A stretch of DNA of 64,000 nt from Streptomyces sp. Mut1 (GCF_030719295.1 NZ_CP120997.1:1-64000), one strand, 5' to 3'. Positions 33,644 to 43,183 are shown, counted from the first letter of the stretch. Notes: generated by a model not told the origin, from the sequence alone. Numbers and translations are program-made.

Positions 33644-35256
33644 GACACTCCTTGTGTGCTGCGCTCGCGCAGCTTGGTGCGCGAGCTGTCGGTGTAGATG
33701 CTTTCGACGATGTCGTGCGGGGTGAACTCACCCGTGAGCTCACGCCCGACGGCACCGTTGCTGAAGACGAGTACGCGATCGCACAGCAGCGCGAGCTCGT
33801 TCTCGTCGGAGCTGGCGACGAGAACGGCGCGGCCCTCGCGAGCGGCCCCGCGGACCGCCTCGACGATGGTCTTGCGCGCGCCCACGTCGACGGCCTGGGT
33901 GGGCTCGTGGAGCACCAGCAGCGTCGGATCGGTGGCGAGCCACTTGGCCAGGAGCACCTTCTGCTGGTTGCCCCCGCTCATGTTGTCGAGCACGGCGTGC
34001 GGCCACGGGGGGCGTACGTCGAGTCGCTCGATCCAGTCGGCCGCCAGCTGCTTCTCGGCTCCGCTGCGCAGTGGCCGCACCCTGCCCGAGGCGGTCGCGG
34101 TGCAGGTCTGCGGGAACGAGATGTTCTCCGTCACGGTCATCGCGCCGACGAGTCCGGCCGACTCGCGGCCCTCCGGGACGAGCGCGATTCCGCTCCTGAT
34201 CGCCGAGGCCGGCGACAGGCCCTTGAGGGCGACCGGCCCCGTGGGCAGGGTCATGGTGCCGCCGTCCGCCTCGCTGACACCGCTGATCAGGTACGGGACG
34301 TCCTCGTGGCCGGCCCCGCTGAGGCCCGTGACGCCGACGACCTCGCCGGGCCGGATGCGCAGGGAGAACTCGCGCACGGTAGGTCCCGTGAGGCCGTCGA
34401 CCACGACGGAGACGTCGTCGTTCGCGGCGCCGACCGCCGTGCGGTGTTCGAGGCCTTCGACCTCACGCCCGAGCATGAGGTGGGCGAGGTCGGACTTCGT
34501 CATGCCCTCGACGTCCTTGCCGGCCACGACAATCTCGCCGTCGCGGAGCACGGTGACCCGGTCGGCGGCCTCCACGACCTCTTCCAGGCGGTGCGTGATG
34601 AGGAGAGCGGCGGTGCCGGTCGCGACGATGCGGTCGAGCAGGGTGTAGAACCGCTCGAGCGACTCACGGCCGAGGGCACGCGTCGACTCGTCGAAGATGA
34701 TGACTCCGCGGCCGTCTTCGAGGTCCTGCACGGCACGGGCGATCGCGACGACCGCCTTCTCGTCCTCGTGCAGATCCGAGACCTTGCTGTCGAGCGGAAT
34801 CCGGTGCGGGCCGAGCCGTTGGAAGACGGCCCGCGTCGCCTCGGCCTCGGCCTTCCAGTCGATCCGGCGCAGGAAGCGCGAGCCCTTGAACCTGCCGAGG
34901 CGGGTGTTCTCCAGCACTGTGGCGTCCGGCACCAGGCCGAGGTTCTGGTGCACCACCGCGACCCCCGCGGCACGGGACTCGTCGGGCCGGACCGGGAGCC
35001 GCAGGCCGATGCCGTCGACCGTGATCCGGCTGCCCGCGTCGGGGCGGTAGAGACCGGTGAGGATCTTGGCGAGGGTGGACTTGCCCGACCCGTTCTGCCC
35101 GATGAGGGCGTGGATCTCCCCGGCACGCACATCCATGGCGACGTCGCGCAGGACCGTGGCGCTGCCGAAGGTCATCGAGACCCCCTCGACGGCGAGCCGC
35201 GGGCCCTGCGGCGAACCGGTCCGTTCCGTCGGGGCCCGGCCGGCGAGCCCGCTCAC
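33640..35256 (-). CDS. sugar-type ABC transporter ATPase (RbsA/MglA family, two ABC domains)
   Basis: 538 aa from GTG 35256 (GTGA overlap). The first ABC domain has Walker A GQNGSGKST and an unusual helical signature (DLHEDEKAVVAIARAV) with Walker B GVIIFDES. The second has a degenerate P-loop (GLSGAGHED) and an intact signature [15 protein letters not shown]. This asymmetry is normal in RbsA-type proteins. It energises uptake with the permease and binding protein upstream in the operon. The substrate need not be a sugar, as the cluster is catabolic for a ring compound. Confidence 0.9.
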   Translation of the reverse strand: MSGLAGRAPTERTGSPQGPRLAVEGVSMTFGSATVLRDVAMDVRAGEIHALIGQNGSGKSTLAKILTGLYRPDAGSRITVDGIGLRLPVRPDESRAAGVAVVHQNLGLVPDATVLENTRLGRFKGSRFLRRIDWKAEAEATRAVFQRLGPHRIPLDSKVSDLHEDEKAVVAIARAVQDLEDGRGVIIFDESTRALGRESLERFYTLLDRIVATGTAALLITHRLEEVVEAADRVTVLRDGEIVVAGKDVEGMTKSDLAHLMLGREVEGLEHRTAVGAANDDVSVVVDGLTGPTVREFSLRIRPGEVVGVTGLSGAGHEDVPYLISGVSEADGGTMTLPTGPVALKGLSPASAIRSGIALVPEGRESAGLVGAMTVTENISFPQTCTATASGRVRPLRSGAEKQLAADWIERLDVRPPWPHAVLDNMSGGNQQKVLLAKWLATDPTLLVLHEPTQAVDVGARKTIVEAVRGAAREGRAVLVASSDENELALLCDRVLVFSNGAVGRELTGEFTPHDIVESIYTDSSRTKLRERSTQGVS

Positions 35257-36410
35257 GCGACGCCCCACAGCTTCTTGAAGTCGTCCGTGTAGGTGGCCGG
35301 GCCGAACCACTCGCCGGAGAGCTCGGCCTCCTCGGTCAGCTTGACGTCGCCGATGTTGTCCTTCGTGAACAGTCGGGTCGGGATGTTGTACTCCGGCACC
35401 GGCTGACCAACGATCAGGCGCAGCGCCGCGTCGGTGTCGACCCAGCCCTGGAAGGCCGCGGCCTGGGCGGTGGCGGCCGCCAGGGAACCGGACTTGAGGG
35501 CCTTCAGGCCGCCGAGGGAGGCGGAGCCGGTGACGACCTTGATGTCCGTGCGCGAGGTCTGCTGGACGCCGCCCTGAGTCGGCTGCAGGTACTGCTCGAA
35601 CTGCGCGTCGACGTAGTTGATGCTCGGGTCCTTGAGCAGCGCGGCGCTGGTCGAGGAGGGGACGAGCGCGAAGTTGGAGGACGTGACCTTGTTGACCGTC
35701 AGCTTGCAGTCGGGGCAGCTCTTCTTCAGCGCGGCCTCGCCTCCGGTGACGTATGCGGCGGGCGACGGGCCGTCGGAGCTCTGATTGACCAGGATGTTGG
35801 CCTTGCCCTTGGCGTCCGCGGCGATCCAGTCGAAGATGCGGGTCTGCTGCTCGGTCCCGGGGACCGGAATCCAGGTGAGCGTCTTGGAGGCGGGGTGGGC
35901 CGGGTCGGGCACCTGGTTGCTGATGACGACCGGGATGCCGGCCTTCTGCGCGGCGTCGAAGCCGTTGGCCGCCAGGCCGTACGGGATGGCGTCCGCGATG
36001 ATGGCCGCGGCCTTGGCGTCCGTCGCCTGGCCGATACAGCCGCCGATCTCGGTCGGCGTGCCCTTGCCGTCGCAGACCTGGAGGCGCAGGCCCGCGGCCT
36101 TGACGGCGGCGGCGAGCGTCTTCTCCGTGGTGGTGAACTGCGGCGCCTGCTTGGTGATCGGGACGTAGAAAATCGTCTTTCCGGCGATGGAGCCGGCCTT
36201 GTCGAGCTTCTCCGTCGGGACGGGGTAGGCGTTCAGCGGCTTCAGCGCCGTGGCCAGATTGCCGCTGGCGACGGAGGCCGGGCCGTCGTTGCTGGTGGAC
36301 GCGGTGTCCTCCGCGTCACCGCCGCAGGCGGCGAGGGAACCGGCGAGGAGGGCGATGCCTGCGGCCGCGGGCCAGGTGCGGGCGCGACGGGTGTGACGTG
36401 CGGGTCTCAT
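35253..36410 (-). CDS. substrate-binding lipoprotein of the ABC transporter
   Basis: 385 aa. Signal with lipobox LAGSLAAC (cleavage before Cys29), then an acidic linker and a periplasmic-binding-protein fold of the ribose/xylose type (KTIFYVPITKQAPQFTTTEK; IIADAIPYGLAANGFDAAQK; INYVDAQFEQYLQP). Extracellular cysteines at LQVCDGKG/GGCIGQ and KKSCPDCKL may form disulfides. It captures the substrate outside the cell for the permease. Confidence 0.9.
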   Translation of the reverse strand: MRPARHTRRARTWPAAAGIALLAGSLAACGGDAEDTASTSNDGPASVASGNLATALKPLNAYPVPTEKLDKAGSIAGKTIFYVPITKQAPQFTTTEKTLAAAVKAAGLRLQVCDGKGTPTEIGGCIGQATDAKAAAIIADAIPYGLAANGFDAAQKAGIPVVISNQVPDPAHPASKTLTWIPVPGTEQQTRIFDWIAADAKGKANILVNQSSDGPSPAAYVTGGEAALKKSCPDCKLTVNKVTSSNFALVPSSTSAALLKDPSINYVDAQFEQYLQPTQGGVQQTSRTDIKVVTGSASLGGLKALKSGSLAAATAQAAAFQGWVDTDAALRLIVGQPVPEYNIPTRLFTKDNIGDVKLTEEAELSGEWFGPATYTDDFKKLWGVA

Positions 36411-36480
36411 GGCGAACTCCGTTGTCTGCTGAGATTGACGCGGTGGCAGGGCTGCTGGTCCAGGGGTGACCGGCGGGTGA

Positions 36481-37512
36481 TCAGCGCGAGTGGCCGCGCA
36501 ACACGGTCGAGATGGTGACGGCGACGACGAGGACGCCGCCGTAGAAGACGCTGGTGACCCACGAGGTCGCGCCCAAAAGCTGGAGTCCGAGCACGCCCGT
36601 GGCCAGGAAGAAGACGGCGATGAGGGTACCGATCGGGTTGAACCGCCCCGGCTGCAGGATCGCCGTGCCGAGGAAGGTCGCCGCGAAGATCGGCAGCAGG
36701 TAGCTCTGCGACACGTTGGGGTCGAAGCCGCCGGTGGCCGCCGCGGAGAGCACCCCTCCGGCGCCGGCGATGAGGCCGGCGGTCGTGAAGGCCCCGATAC
36801 GCAGACGTGTCACGCGCACACCGGCCAGCCGGCTGACCTCGCGGCTCTCACCGACGAAGCGCATGGTGCGGCCCAGCGGCGTGAAGTGCAGGACGTAGGC
36901 CAGGCCGAGCATGAGCGCGAGCCCGTAGAAGAAGCTGATGGGAAGGCCGGCGACGGGCAGGAGCGCGATGTCCTTGAAATCCGTGGGAAGACCGCTGACC
37001 GGCATCAGGTCGGAGACCCACAGTGCGATGCCGAGGAGGAAGGTGCCCATGCCGAGCGTCACCACGATGGTGTTGACGCCGACCTTGACCACGAGCCAGC
37101 CGTTCACGGCGCCCACCACGGTGGACAGGGCGAGCGAGGCGAGCACCGCCGCCCACACGTTCCACCCGTGGTTGACGTTGAGGATCGTCAGCATGATGGC
37201 GGCGAGCCCGAAGTTGGAGGCGATCGACATGTCGACGAATTCGCCGACGATGATCGTGCAGAGCAGGGCGGCGGTCAGGAAGACGAGCGCCGACTGGTTC
37301 TGACTGCCGAAGATCACCTTGAGGCTGCCCGACGTCATGAAGGTGTCGGGGCGGAGGACCGAGAAGAGGACCGCGAGCGCGATCCAGACGCCGATGACGG
37401 CGAAGCGGGAGGCGAACCAGGCCCAGCCGCCGCCGTGTTTCACAGGGGCGTCCGGTGCGGGGGTTGATACGGACGGCGACTTCACGCCGGTGACCGTGGA
37501 CATCTCTGACAT
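36481..37512 (-). CDS. RbsC-type ABC transporter permease
   Basis: 343 aa with about nine to ten membrane helices, beginning RFAVIGVWIALAVLFSVL. The family motif region GEFVDMSIASNFGLAAIM and the cytoplasmic coupling loop LGRTMRFVGESREVSRLAGV are present. First gene of the transporter operon, read away from the divergent promoter at 37513-37715. A 70-base gap separates it from the binding protein. Confidence 0.9.
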   Translation of the reverse strand: MSEMSTVTGVKSPSVSTPAPDAPVKHGGGWAWFASRFAVIGVWIALAVLFSVLRPDTFMTSGSLKVIFGSQNQSALVFLTAALLCTIIVGEFVDMSIASNFGLAAIMLTILNVNHGWNVWAAVLASLALSTVVGAVNGWLVVKVGVNTIVVTLGMGTFLLGIALWVSDLMPVSGLPTDFKDIALLPVAGLPISFFYGLALMLGLAYVLHFTPLGRTMRFVGESREVSRLAGVRVTRLRIGAFTTAGLIAGAGGVLSAAATGGFDPNVSQSYLLPIFAATFLGTAILQPGRFNPIGTLIAVFFLATGVLGLQLLGATSWVTSVFYGGVLVVAVTISTVLRGHSR

Positions 37513-37566
37513 GGGATCGGGCGCTCCCTGGCTGGTACGTACGGGCTGTGGTGCCGAACACTCAGG

Positions 37567-37648
37567 ATCGTGTGCGAAACCATATACAGAATCGCCTACA
37601 ACACAAGACCTACGGACGCCGCAAATCGTGGTTGAAATCGTACACGAT
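37567..37648. promoter_or_regulatory. divergent promoter region with GntR-type operators
   Basis: ATCGTGTGCG (37567-37576) and ATCGTACACGAT (37637-37648, inverted ATCGTGTACG) flank the start region between the transporter operon and the plus-strand operon. Both match the site at 30544-30560. Their placement suits coordinated repression of both arms. Confidence 0.5.
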
Positions 37649-37715
37649 CTCGCCTACGGTTTCGGATCACGTTGTGGCACATGCCACAACCCGTGTGCAG
37701 AGAGGCAGGGGACCC

Positions 37716-38462
37716 GTGCCCCAGACAGTCGTCCGTGACGTCGAGTACCAGCACAGAGGCACCCGCATGCGGGGCCTGGTCATCACCTGTCCGGGCGGAG
37801 CGGCCGGCGACTCCTCCGCCGCCGGGGTCCTGCTCATCCACGACGCCTTCGGCCTCGGCGAGGAGATGATCGGCAACGCGACACTGCTCGCCGAGGCCGG
37901 ACATCCGGTGTTCCTGGCCGACGTGTGGGGCGAACGCGCCACACCGTCCTCGGTCACCGAGATCGGACCGCTGATCGGCTCCATGACCCGGGACCGCGAC
38001 CGGTGGCTGGGGCGCGTCGCCGCCGCCCACGCGGTAGTCGACACGGATCCGGAGTTCACCGGCCGTCCCCTGGCCCTCCTCGGATACTGCTTCGGCGGCT
38101 CCTCGGCGCTCGAGTACCTGCGCACCGGGGCGGCCGTCGCCGGCGTCGCCGCGGTGCACCCCGGGCTCGACCTGCTCGGCCAGGACTGGAGCACTCCGGG
38201 ATCGGGCTCCGTGCTGCTGATGACCGGCGCCGACGACCCGATGGCGACGCCTGCCATGCGGAGCCGGCTGGAGGAGCACCTGAGCTCCGCCGGGCTGGAC
38301 CACCAGTTCCACGTCTACAGCGGCACCACGCACGCCTTCACCAGCCCCAAGGCCGCCGCCTCCCCCGAGCCCGAGCTGTTCGCGTACAACGCGCGCAGCG
38401 CCGCGCGGGCCTGGGCGGCCACCACCGGCTTCCTCGCCGAGCTCTCCGCTCCGGCGTCCTGA
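37716..38462 (+). CDS. dienelactone hydrolase family protein
   Basis: 248 aa from GTG 37716, with AGGCAGGGG upstream. Catalytic triad of the family is visible: Cys125 in GYCFGG, Asp173 in GADDPMA and His206 in THAF; the Cys nucleophile favours true dienelactone hydrolases over serine esterases. These open lactones formed after ring oxidation. First gene of a six-gene operon. Confidence 0.88.
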   Translation: MPQTVVRDVEYQHRGTRMRGLVITCPGGAAGDSSAAGVLLIHDAFGLGEEMIGNATLLAEAGHPVFLADVWGERATPSSVTEIGPLIGSMTRDRDRWLGRVAAAHAVVDTDPEFTGRPLALLGYCFGGSSALEYLRTGAAVAGVAAVHPGLDLLGQDWSTPGSGSVLLMTGADDPMATPAMRSRLEEHLSSAGLDHQFHVYSGTTHAFTSPKAAASPEPELFAYNARSAARAWAATTGFLAELSAPAS

Positions 38463-38500
38463 CCACGCGACCACACCCCACACAAGACGAGGACAATGAC

Positions 38501-39799
38501 ATGACCACCAGCGATCTCGACATCGCGATCATCGGCGCCGGGCCGGCCGGCCTGCTCACCGCGCTCCGTTTGCACCAGAAGGGCTTCCGCCCGGTCGTCT
38601 ACGAGGTTGTGCCCGAACTGAAGCCGCTCGGCGTCGGCGTCGACATCAAGACCGTCGGCACAGCCGAGATCGACGGTCTCGGCCTGCTGGAGGAGTTCCG
38701 CGCGATCTCCGTCGACGCGGAGGACTCGATCTTCTACAACCACTTCGGCCAGGAGATCTACGCCGAGAAGTGCGGCGTGCACATGGGCTACCTGCACGAA
38801 CAGCGCTTCGTGCACCGCGGCACCCTCCAGATGCTGTTCCACAAGGTCGCGCTGGAGCGGCTGGGCGCGGACGCGATACGTCTGGGCGCCGGTGTCACCG
38901 GCTACGCGCAGGACGACACGGGCGTGACGCTCGACCTCCGGCACGACGACGGCCGCACGGAGCAGGTGCGCCACGCGGCGGTCATCGCCTGTGACGGCAT
39001 CAAGTCCGCCATCCGCAGACAGATGTTCCCCAACCTTTCCGAGCCGCACTTTTCCGGCATCACCATGTGGCGCGGCACCACGGTCATGGAGCCCTTCCGC
39101 AACGGCCACACGATCCTGCACATCGGCGACCCCAACACCGCCTCGATGATCGTCTACCCCATCGCCGACAACTTCGAGGGCACCGGCAAGACACTGGTCA
39201 ACTGGGTCGCCGAGACCAACGGCGAGGAGACCATCGAGGACTGGAACCAGGTCGGCGACATCAGCGAGGTCATTCCGCTCTTCGACACCGTCGATCTGCC
39301 GTTCCTCGACGTCCGGCGGATGATGCGCGAGGCCCGCGAGGTCTACCTCTTCCCGTTGATCCGCCACGACCCGCTCGACAACTGGGTCGACGGCCGGGTC
39401 GTCCTGCTCGGCGACGCCGCCCACGCGATGTACCCGCGCGGCGGCAACGGCATCACCCAGGCGATGCTCGACGCCCGCGTCATCGTGGACAAGCTCGCCG
39501 AGCACCCCGACGACCCGCACGCGGCCTTCGTCGCGTACGACGCGGCCCGCCGCGAGGGCGTCAACCGGATCGTGATGAACATGCGCGGCGAGGGCTACGA
39601 GGTCATCCGGCGCATGGTCGCCGAGCGCACCCGGGGCACGCGCTTCAAGGACATCGAAGAGGTTCTCCCGCTCGCGGAGGCCGACGGGATCTTCAGCAAG
39701 TACCACGCGCTGGTCGGCTCACCCCGGCCCGGATTCGAGGCCGGCGAGGCGACCGGCTACCGCACCGACGACCTCGACGAGTACGGAGCCAGGGCATGA
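38501..39799 (+). CDS. FAD-dependent monooxygenase (group A), copy 1
   Basis: 432 aa from ATG 38501 (GACGAGGA upstream). FAD dinucleotide fold GAGPAGLLTALRLH (11-24), the NAD(P)H-linked ACDGIKSAIR motif and the second FAD motif LLGDAAHAMYPRGGNGITQA are complete. It resembles hydroxybenzoate-type hydroxylases. It should hydroxylate or oxidatively open a ring substrate using NAD(P)H and oxygen. A downstream SnoaL-like gene overlaps it by four bases. Confidence 0.9.
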   Translation: MTTSDLDIAIIGAGPAGLLTALRLHQKGFRPVVYEVVPELKPLGVGVDIKTVGTAEIDGLGLLEEFRAISVDAEDSIFYNHFGQEIYAEKCGVHMGYLHEQRFVHRGTLQMLFHKVALERLGADAIRLGAGVTGYAQDDTGVTLDLRHDDGRTEQVRHAAVIACDGIKSAIRRQMFPNLSEPHFSGITMWRGTTVMEPFRNGHTILHIGDPNTASMIVYPIADNFEGTGKTLVNWVAETNGEETIEDWNQVGDISEVIPLFDTVDLPFLDVRRMMREAREVYLFPLIRHDPLDNWVDGRVVLLGDAAHAMYPRGGNGITQAMLDARVIVDKLAEHPDDPHAAFVAYDAARREGVNRIVMNMRGEGYEVIRRMVAERTRGTRFKDIEEVLPLAEADGIFSKYHALVGSPRPGFEAGEATGYRTDDLDEYGARA

Positions 39800-40266
39800 C
39801 CGTCGCCCCGGTGGTCCTCGCCGACGCTGCCACGAGCGCGGCGATCCTCGACGTGGAGGAACGCCGCCGGCGGGCACTCCTGGAGGTCGACCTCGACACG
39901 CTCCGCGACCTGTACGACGACTCGCTGATCCACACCCACGCGCCCGGCCTGACCCACACGAAGGCCCAGCTCCTGGAACACATCGCCACCCGCGCGCCCT
40001 ACAGGGGCGCGACCCGTGGCGAACTGACGATCCGTGTGATCGGCGGCGTCGCGATCATGACGGGCCGTCTGATCAACCGCCTCGGCAGCCCGGACGGCTC
40101 CGAACGCACGGTCGCCGGCCAGGTGATCCAGGTGCTGCGGCAATGCGAGGACGGCGCCTGGCGCTTCGTCAGTTTCCAGATGACCCCGGATGGCGAGCAC
40201 GTCTGGGCCCCCACCGCCGAGGAGAAGGCCGGCCTCGACAGGATCGCTCAGGAGGAGCAGCAGTGA
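39796..40266 (+). CDS. SnoaL/NTF2-like protein
   Basis: 156 aa, ATGA overlap with the monooxygenase. NTF2-like pattern: a long first helix (AILDVEERRRRALLEVD), LYDDSLIHTHAPGLTHTKAQ, then strands GELTIRVIGGVAIMTGRL and AWRFVSFQMTPD. Such proteins are small isomerases, hydratases or ligand-binding helpers. The histidines in IHTHAPGLTH could act in the pocket. Role within the pathway is not fixed. Confidence 0.8.
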   Translation: MTVAPVVLADAATSAAILDVEERRRRALLEVDLDTLRDLYDDSLIHTHAPGLTHTKAQLLEHIATRAPYRGATRGELTIRVIGGVAIMTGRLINRLGSPDGSERTVAGQVIQVLRQCEDGAWRFVSFQMTPDGEHVWAPTAEEKAGLDRIAQEEQQ

Positions 40267-41114
40267 AGATCGCACGCTTCCACACCGCGGAGGGGCCGAC
40301 GCGGCTCGGCCGTGTCGACGGTGACCGGGTCACCGACATCTCTGACGTCGTCGGGAACACGTCGCTGCGGGCGATCCTGCCTCTGCTGCCCTCGCTGAAG
40401 CAGGCGGTCCTCGCCGCCGACGGCCCGTCGCACTCGCTGGCCGACGTGGCCCTGGAGGCCCCAATCGACACCCCGCAGAAGTACCTGGGCATCGGCATGA
40501 ACTACAGGGAGCACGCCGAGGAGGCGCGTGCCGCGGGCATCCCGATCCCCGAGAACCAGATGTGGTTCAACAAACAGGTGTCCTGCATCGCCGGCCCCTA
40601 CGACGGCATTGTGAAGCCCCGCCTGTCCGACGCGCTGGACTACGAGATCGAGCTCGGCGTGGTGATCGGCCGCCGCTGCAAGCACGTGTCCGTCGAGGAC
40701 GCCCGCTCGGTCATCGCCGGGTACCTCGTCGCCAACGACGTGTCGGTCCGCGACTGGCTGCAGAAGAAGTCGCCGACGTTCACGCTGGGTAAGTCGTTCG
40801 ACACCCACGGCCCGATCGGCCCGTGGCTGACCACCGACGACGAGATCGCCGACCCGCACAACCTGCGGATGACGCTCACCGTCAACGGCGAGATCCGCCA
40901 GGACTGGCCGACGAACGACATGATCCACGATATCTACGAGCAGATCGCCTATCTCTCGCAGGTCTTCACCCTCATGCCCGGCGACATCCTCGCCACCGGC
41001 ACGCCGGCGGGCATCGGCGCGCCGACGGGCGACTTCCTCAAGACCGGCGACGTCGTCCGCGCGGAGATCGAGGGCCTCGGCCACATCGAGAACCGCGTCA
41101 TCGCCGAGGGCTGA
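40263..41114 (+). CDS. fumarylacetoacetate hydrolase family protein
   Basis: 283 aa from GTG 40263. Family motifs: YLGIGMNYREHAEEA, DYEIELGVVIGRR (metal-binding acidic residues), VRDWLQKKSPTFTLGKSFDT and GDILATGTPAGIG. These Mg-dependent enzymes hydrolyse carbon-carbon bonds of 1,3-diketo acids or act as decarboxylases/isomerases in meta pathways. It could release the substrate of the hydratase/aldolase pair encoded in the other operon. Confidence 0.9.
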   Translation: MKIARFHTAEGPTRLGRVDGDRVTDISDVVGNTSLRAILPLLPSLKQAVLAADGPSHSLADVALEAPIDTPQKYLGIGMNYREHAEEARAAGIPIPENQMWFNKQVSCIAGPYDGIVKPRLSDALDYEIELGVVIGRRCKHVSVEDARSVIAGYLVANDVSVRDWLQKKSPTFTLGKSFDTHGPIGPWLTTDDEIADPHNLRMTLTVNGEIRQDWPTNDMIHDIYEQIAYLSQVFTLMPGDILATGTPAGIGAPTGDFLKTGDVVRAEIEGLGHIENRVIAEG

Positions 41115-41120
41115 GCAGCC

Positions 41121-41507
41121 ATGAGCACCCGCACCAGCATCGGCCTGCCCGGGTTCAGCCACGTCAACCCGATCCCGGCCGCCAGCCGGATCGGCCCGTT
41201 CGTCGCGACCGGTGCCATCACCGGCCGCGACCCGGTGACCGGCGAGATGGCCCGCGACGCCGACCAGCAGTTCGCACACGTCTTCGCACACGTGCGCACC
41301 CTGCTGGCCGGACTCGGCGGTACCACGGACGACATCCTCAAGATGACGTTCCACCTCGCCGACCCCGGCGACCGCGAGGCACTCAACCGTGAGTGGCTGG
41401 CGATGTTCCCCGACCCGGACAGCCGCCCCGCCCGGCAGGCGATCGCGGCCCGGCTCGACCGCGGCGCCGTCGTCCACTGCGACCTGCTCGCAGTGCTCAG
41501 CACCTGA
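41121..41507 (+). CDS. RidA/YjgF family protein
   Basis: 128 aa from ATG 41121. The conserved Arg of active RidA proteins is present in SRPARQAIAA, and the N-terminal SHVNPIPAASRIGPFVATGA is typical. RidA hydrolyses reactive enamines/imines to keto acids and ammonia. Its place in the operon hints that a nitrogen-containing intermediate may arise, as with RutC in pyrimidine breakdown. Confidence 0.88.
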   Translation: MSTRTSIGLPGFSHVNPIPAASRIGPFVATGAITGRDPVTGEMARDADQQFAHVFAHVRTLLAGLGGTTDDILKMTFHLADPGDREALNREWLAMFPDPDSRPARQAIAARLDRGAVVHCDLLAVLST

Positions 41508-41517
41508 GGAAGGACCC

Positions 41518-42726
41518 ATGACTCATCTGCCCACCCCCGGCGGCTCCTCCCCCGGCGCCGTGACCTACGAGGCACCCGTCACCATCAAGCGGATGCTCTT
41601 CGCCACCTGGGCGCTGCTCGACTCGCTGCGCCCCGATCTCAAGACCGCGGCCGTCGTGCCCGACATGGACGCTCCGGGCCGTGAGGACTGGGACTTCATC
41701 CCCAAGCCCGACCGGGCCGGCATCCCGCTGCACGCCCTCGACCGGCACCAGAAGGTCATCGCGCACTCTCTGCTCAAGGCCGGCCTCAGCATGCGCGGCT
41801 ACAGCCAGGCGCTGTCCGTGATGGCCACGGAGAACATGCTGCGCGAGCTGGAGGTGATCGAGCGCGGCTTCGGTGTGCTGGCCGGCAACTTCCGGGACCC
41901 CGAGGGCTACTGGTTCAGCTTCTGGGGACGGCCCGGCTTCGAGGACACGTGGGGCTGGCGGGTCATCGGTCACCATCTCTCACTCAGCTACACGATCATC
42001 GCCCAGCGCTACCTCACCGTCACCCCGCTGGCGATGGGCGCGCAGCCGGTCGGCGCGGGTGTGCTGGACGCACTCGGCGAGAACGAGCGCCGGGCCCTGG
42101 CGATCCTGCGTTCGCTGTCCCCCGACGCCCAGGAGCAGGCCGTCATCCACGAGGTCGCGCCCGCCGACTTCGTGACCCGTCAGGTGCCCCGCGTCGGCGC
42201 CGAGGAATGGCCCGACTGGGTCGACCTCGGGATCGCCGGCTACGAGACGACCGACGAGGACCGCGAACGCCTGCGCTTCGTGAAGGCCGACCCGTCGGGC
42301 ATCAGCGGCGCCGACCTGACCGGTGATCAGCTCCACGCGGTCCGCGACCTTCTCCTCTACTACGTGGAGACCGGTCCCGACGAGCTGGCCCGGCAGTACC
42401 GCGAGCAGGTACTGGCGGCCGACCCGCGCGACATCCGTTTCGCCTGGGCGGGCGGACGGGAGGCGAACACCGCCCACTACTACCGGATCTCCACGCGTGA
42501 CCTGCTCATCGAGGCCGACAACGCGGTCGCAGCGGGCCAGCACGTCCACACGGTCTGGCGTGACCTCAACAACGACCTCGGTCACGACCTGCTGATCGAC
42601 CACTACGCGCGGCACGGCCCGGACGGCCGACACCTGCGACGCCGGCTGGAGTCGAACCGGCCGGCCGAGGACGCCCCGCTCGAAACCGAGGGGTGGTACG
42701 TCCCGGAGGTCTATGTGAAGCACTGA
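41518..42726 (+). CDS. DUF3500 protein, copy 2
   Basis: 402 aa from ATG 41518 (AGGAAGGA upstream). It shares with copy 1 the blocks GYWFSFWGRPG, WGWRVIGHHLSLSYT, LAMGAQPVGAG and the C-terminal AGQHVHTVWRDLNNDLGHDL, but is otherwise quite different, so the two are old paralogues with probably different substrates or partners. Last gene of the plus-strand operon. No known activity; soluble. Confidence 0.82.
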   Translation: MTHLPTPGGSSPGAVTYEAPVTIKRMLFATWALLDSLRPDLKTAAVVPDMDAPGREDWDFIPKPDRAGIPLHALDRHQKVIAHSLLKAGLSMRGYSQALSVMATENMLRELEVIERGFGVLAGNFRDPEGYWFSFWGRPGFEDTWGWRVIGHHLSLSYTIIAQRYLTVTPLAMGAQPVGAGVLDALGENERRALAILRSLSPDAQEQAVIHEVAPADFVTRQVPRVGAEEWPDWVDLGIAGYETTDEDRERLRFVKADPSGISGADLTGDQLHAVRDLLLYYVETGPDELARQYREQVLAADPRDIRFAWAGGREANTAHYYRISTRDLLIEADNAVAAGQHVHTVWRDLNNDLGHDLLIDHYARHGPDGRHLRRRLESNRPAEDAPLETEGWYVPEVYVKH

Positions 42727-43183
42727 CCGACGCGTCGAACAAGTCGATGATCGCCGGGCGGCCGGTCAAGGGCGGCTCGGCGGTCAGGCACGAGCGGGCA
42801 CCGCACGCAGGGGGCAACCCGGATGGGAAATCCCGTGGCAGAGAAATGCAGAGCCGTGAGTGGCCGGGCCCCGGTCCAACGACGGGGTGCCGCTCCCGCA
42901 ATTACGGACGACCAAAAAGGCTCGCCCGCGAGATTTCACGGCTGAGCCTTTTCGGCCGCGCGGACATTCGTCTCGTCCAGAAGGATTCTCTGGTTTTGTT
43001 CGCCGTCGCCACGACGGCCGATATGCAAGAGAGCGCCGGAATTCCGGAAAGGATCCGGGCCGTGAGCCGGTAATCGGACCGAGGGCGTGAGGACTTCCCC
43101 GCCCGCCGCCGGGGACGGGCCCGGCAGAGGCGGGCCGCAGCAAAAGAGGCGCCCGCCAGGAGGGGCACCCCTCCCCGAACGCC
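42727..43183. other. 457-base gap between convergent units
   Basis: No supported gene. It holds one clear hairpin (42914-42952), and the remainder shows nothing recognisable. Confidence 0.5.
42914..42952. terminator. convergent hairpin with A/T-rich base
   Basis: AAAAGGCTC ... GAGCCTTTT, stem of nine pairs with A-run and T-run at its foot and a 20-base loop. It can end transcription of both the DUF3500 operon and the MarR unit. Confidence 0.65.
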
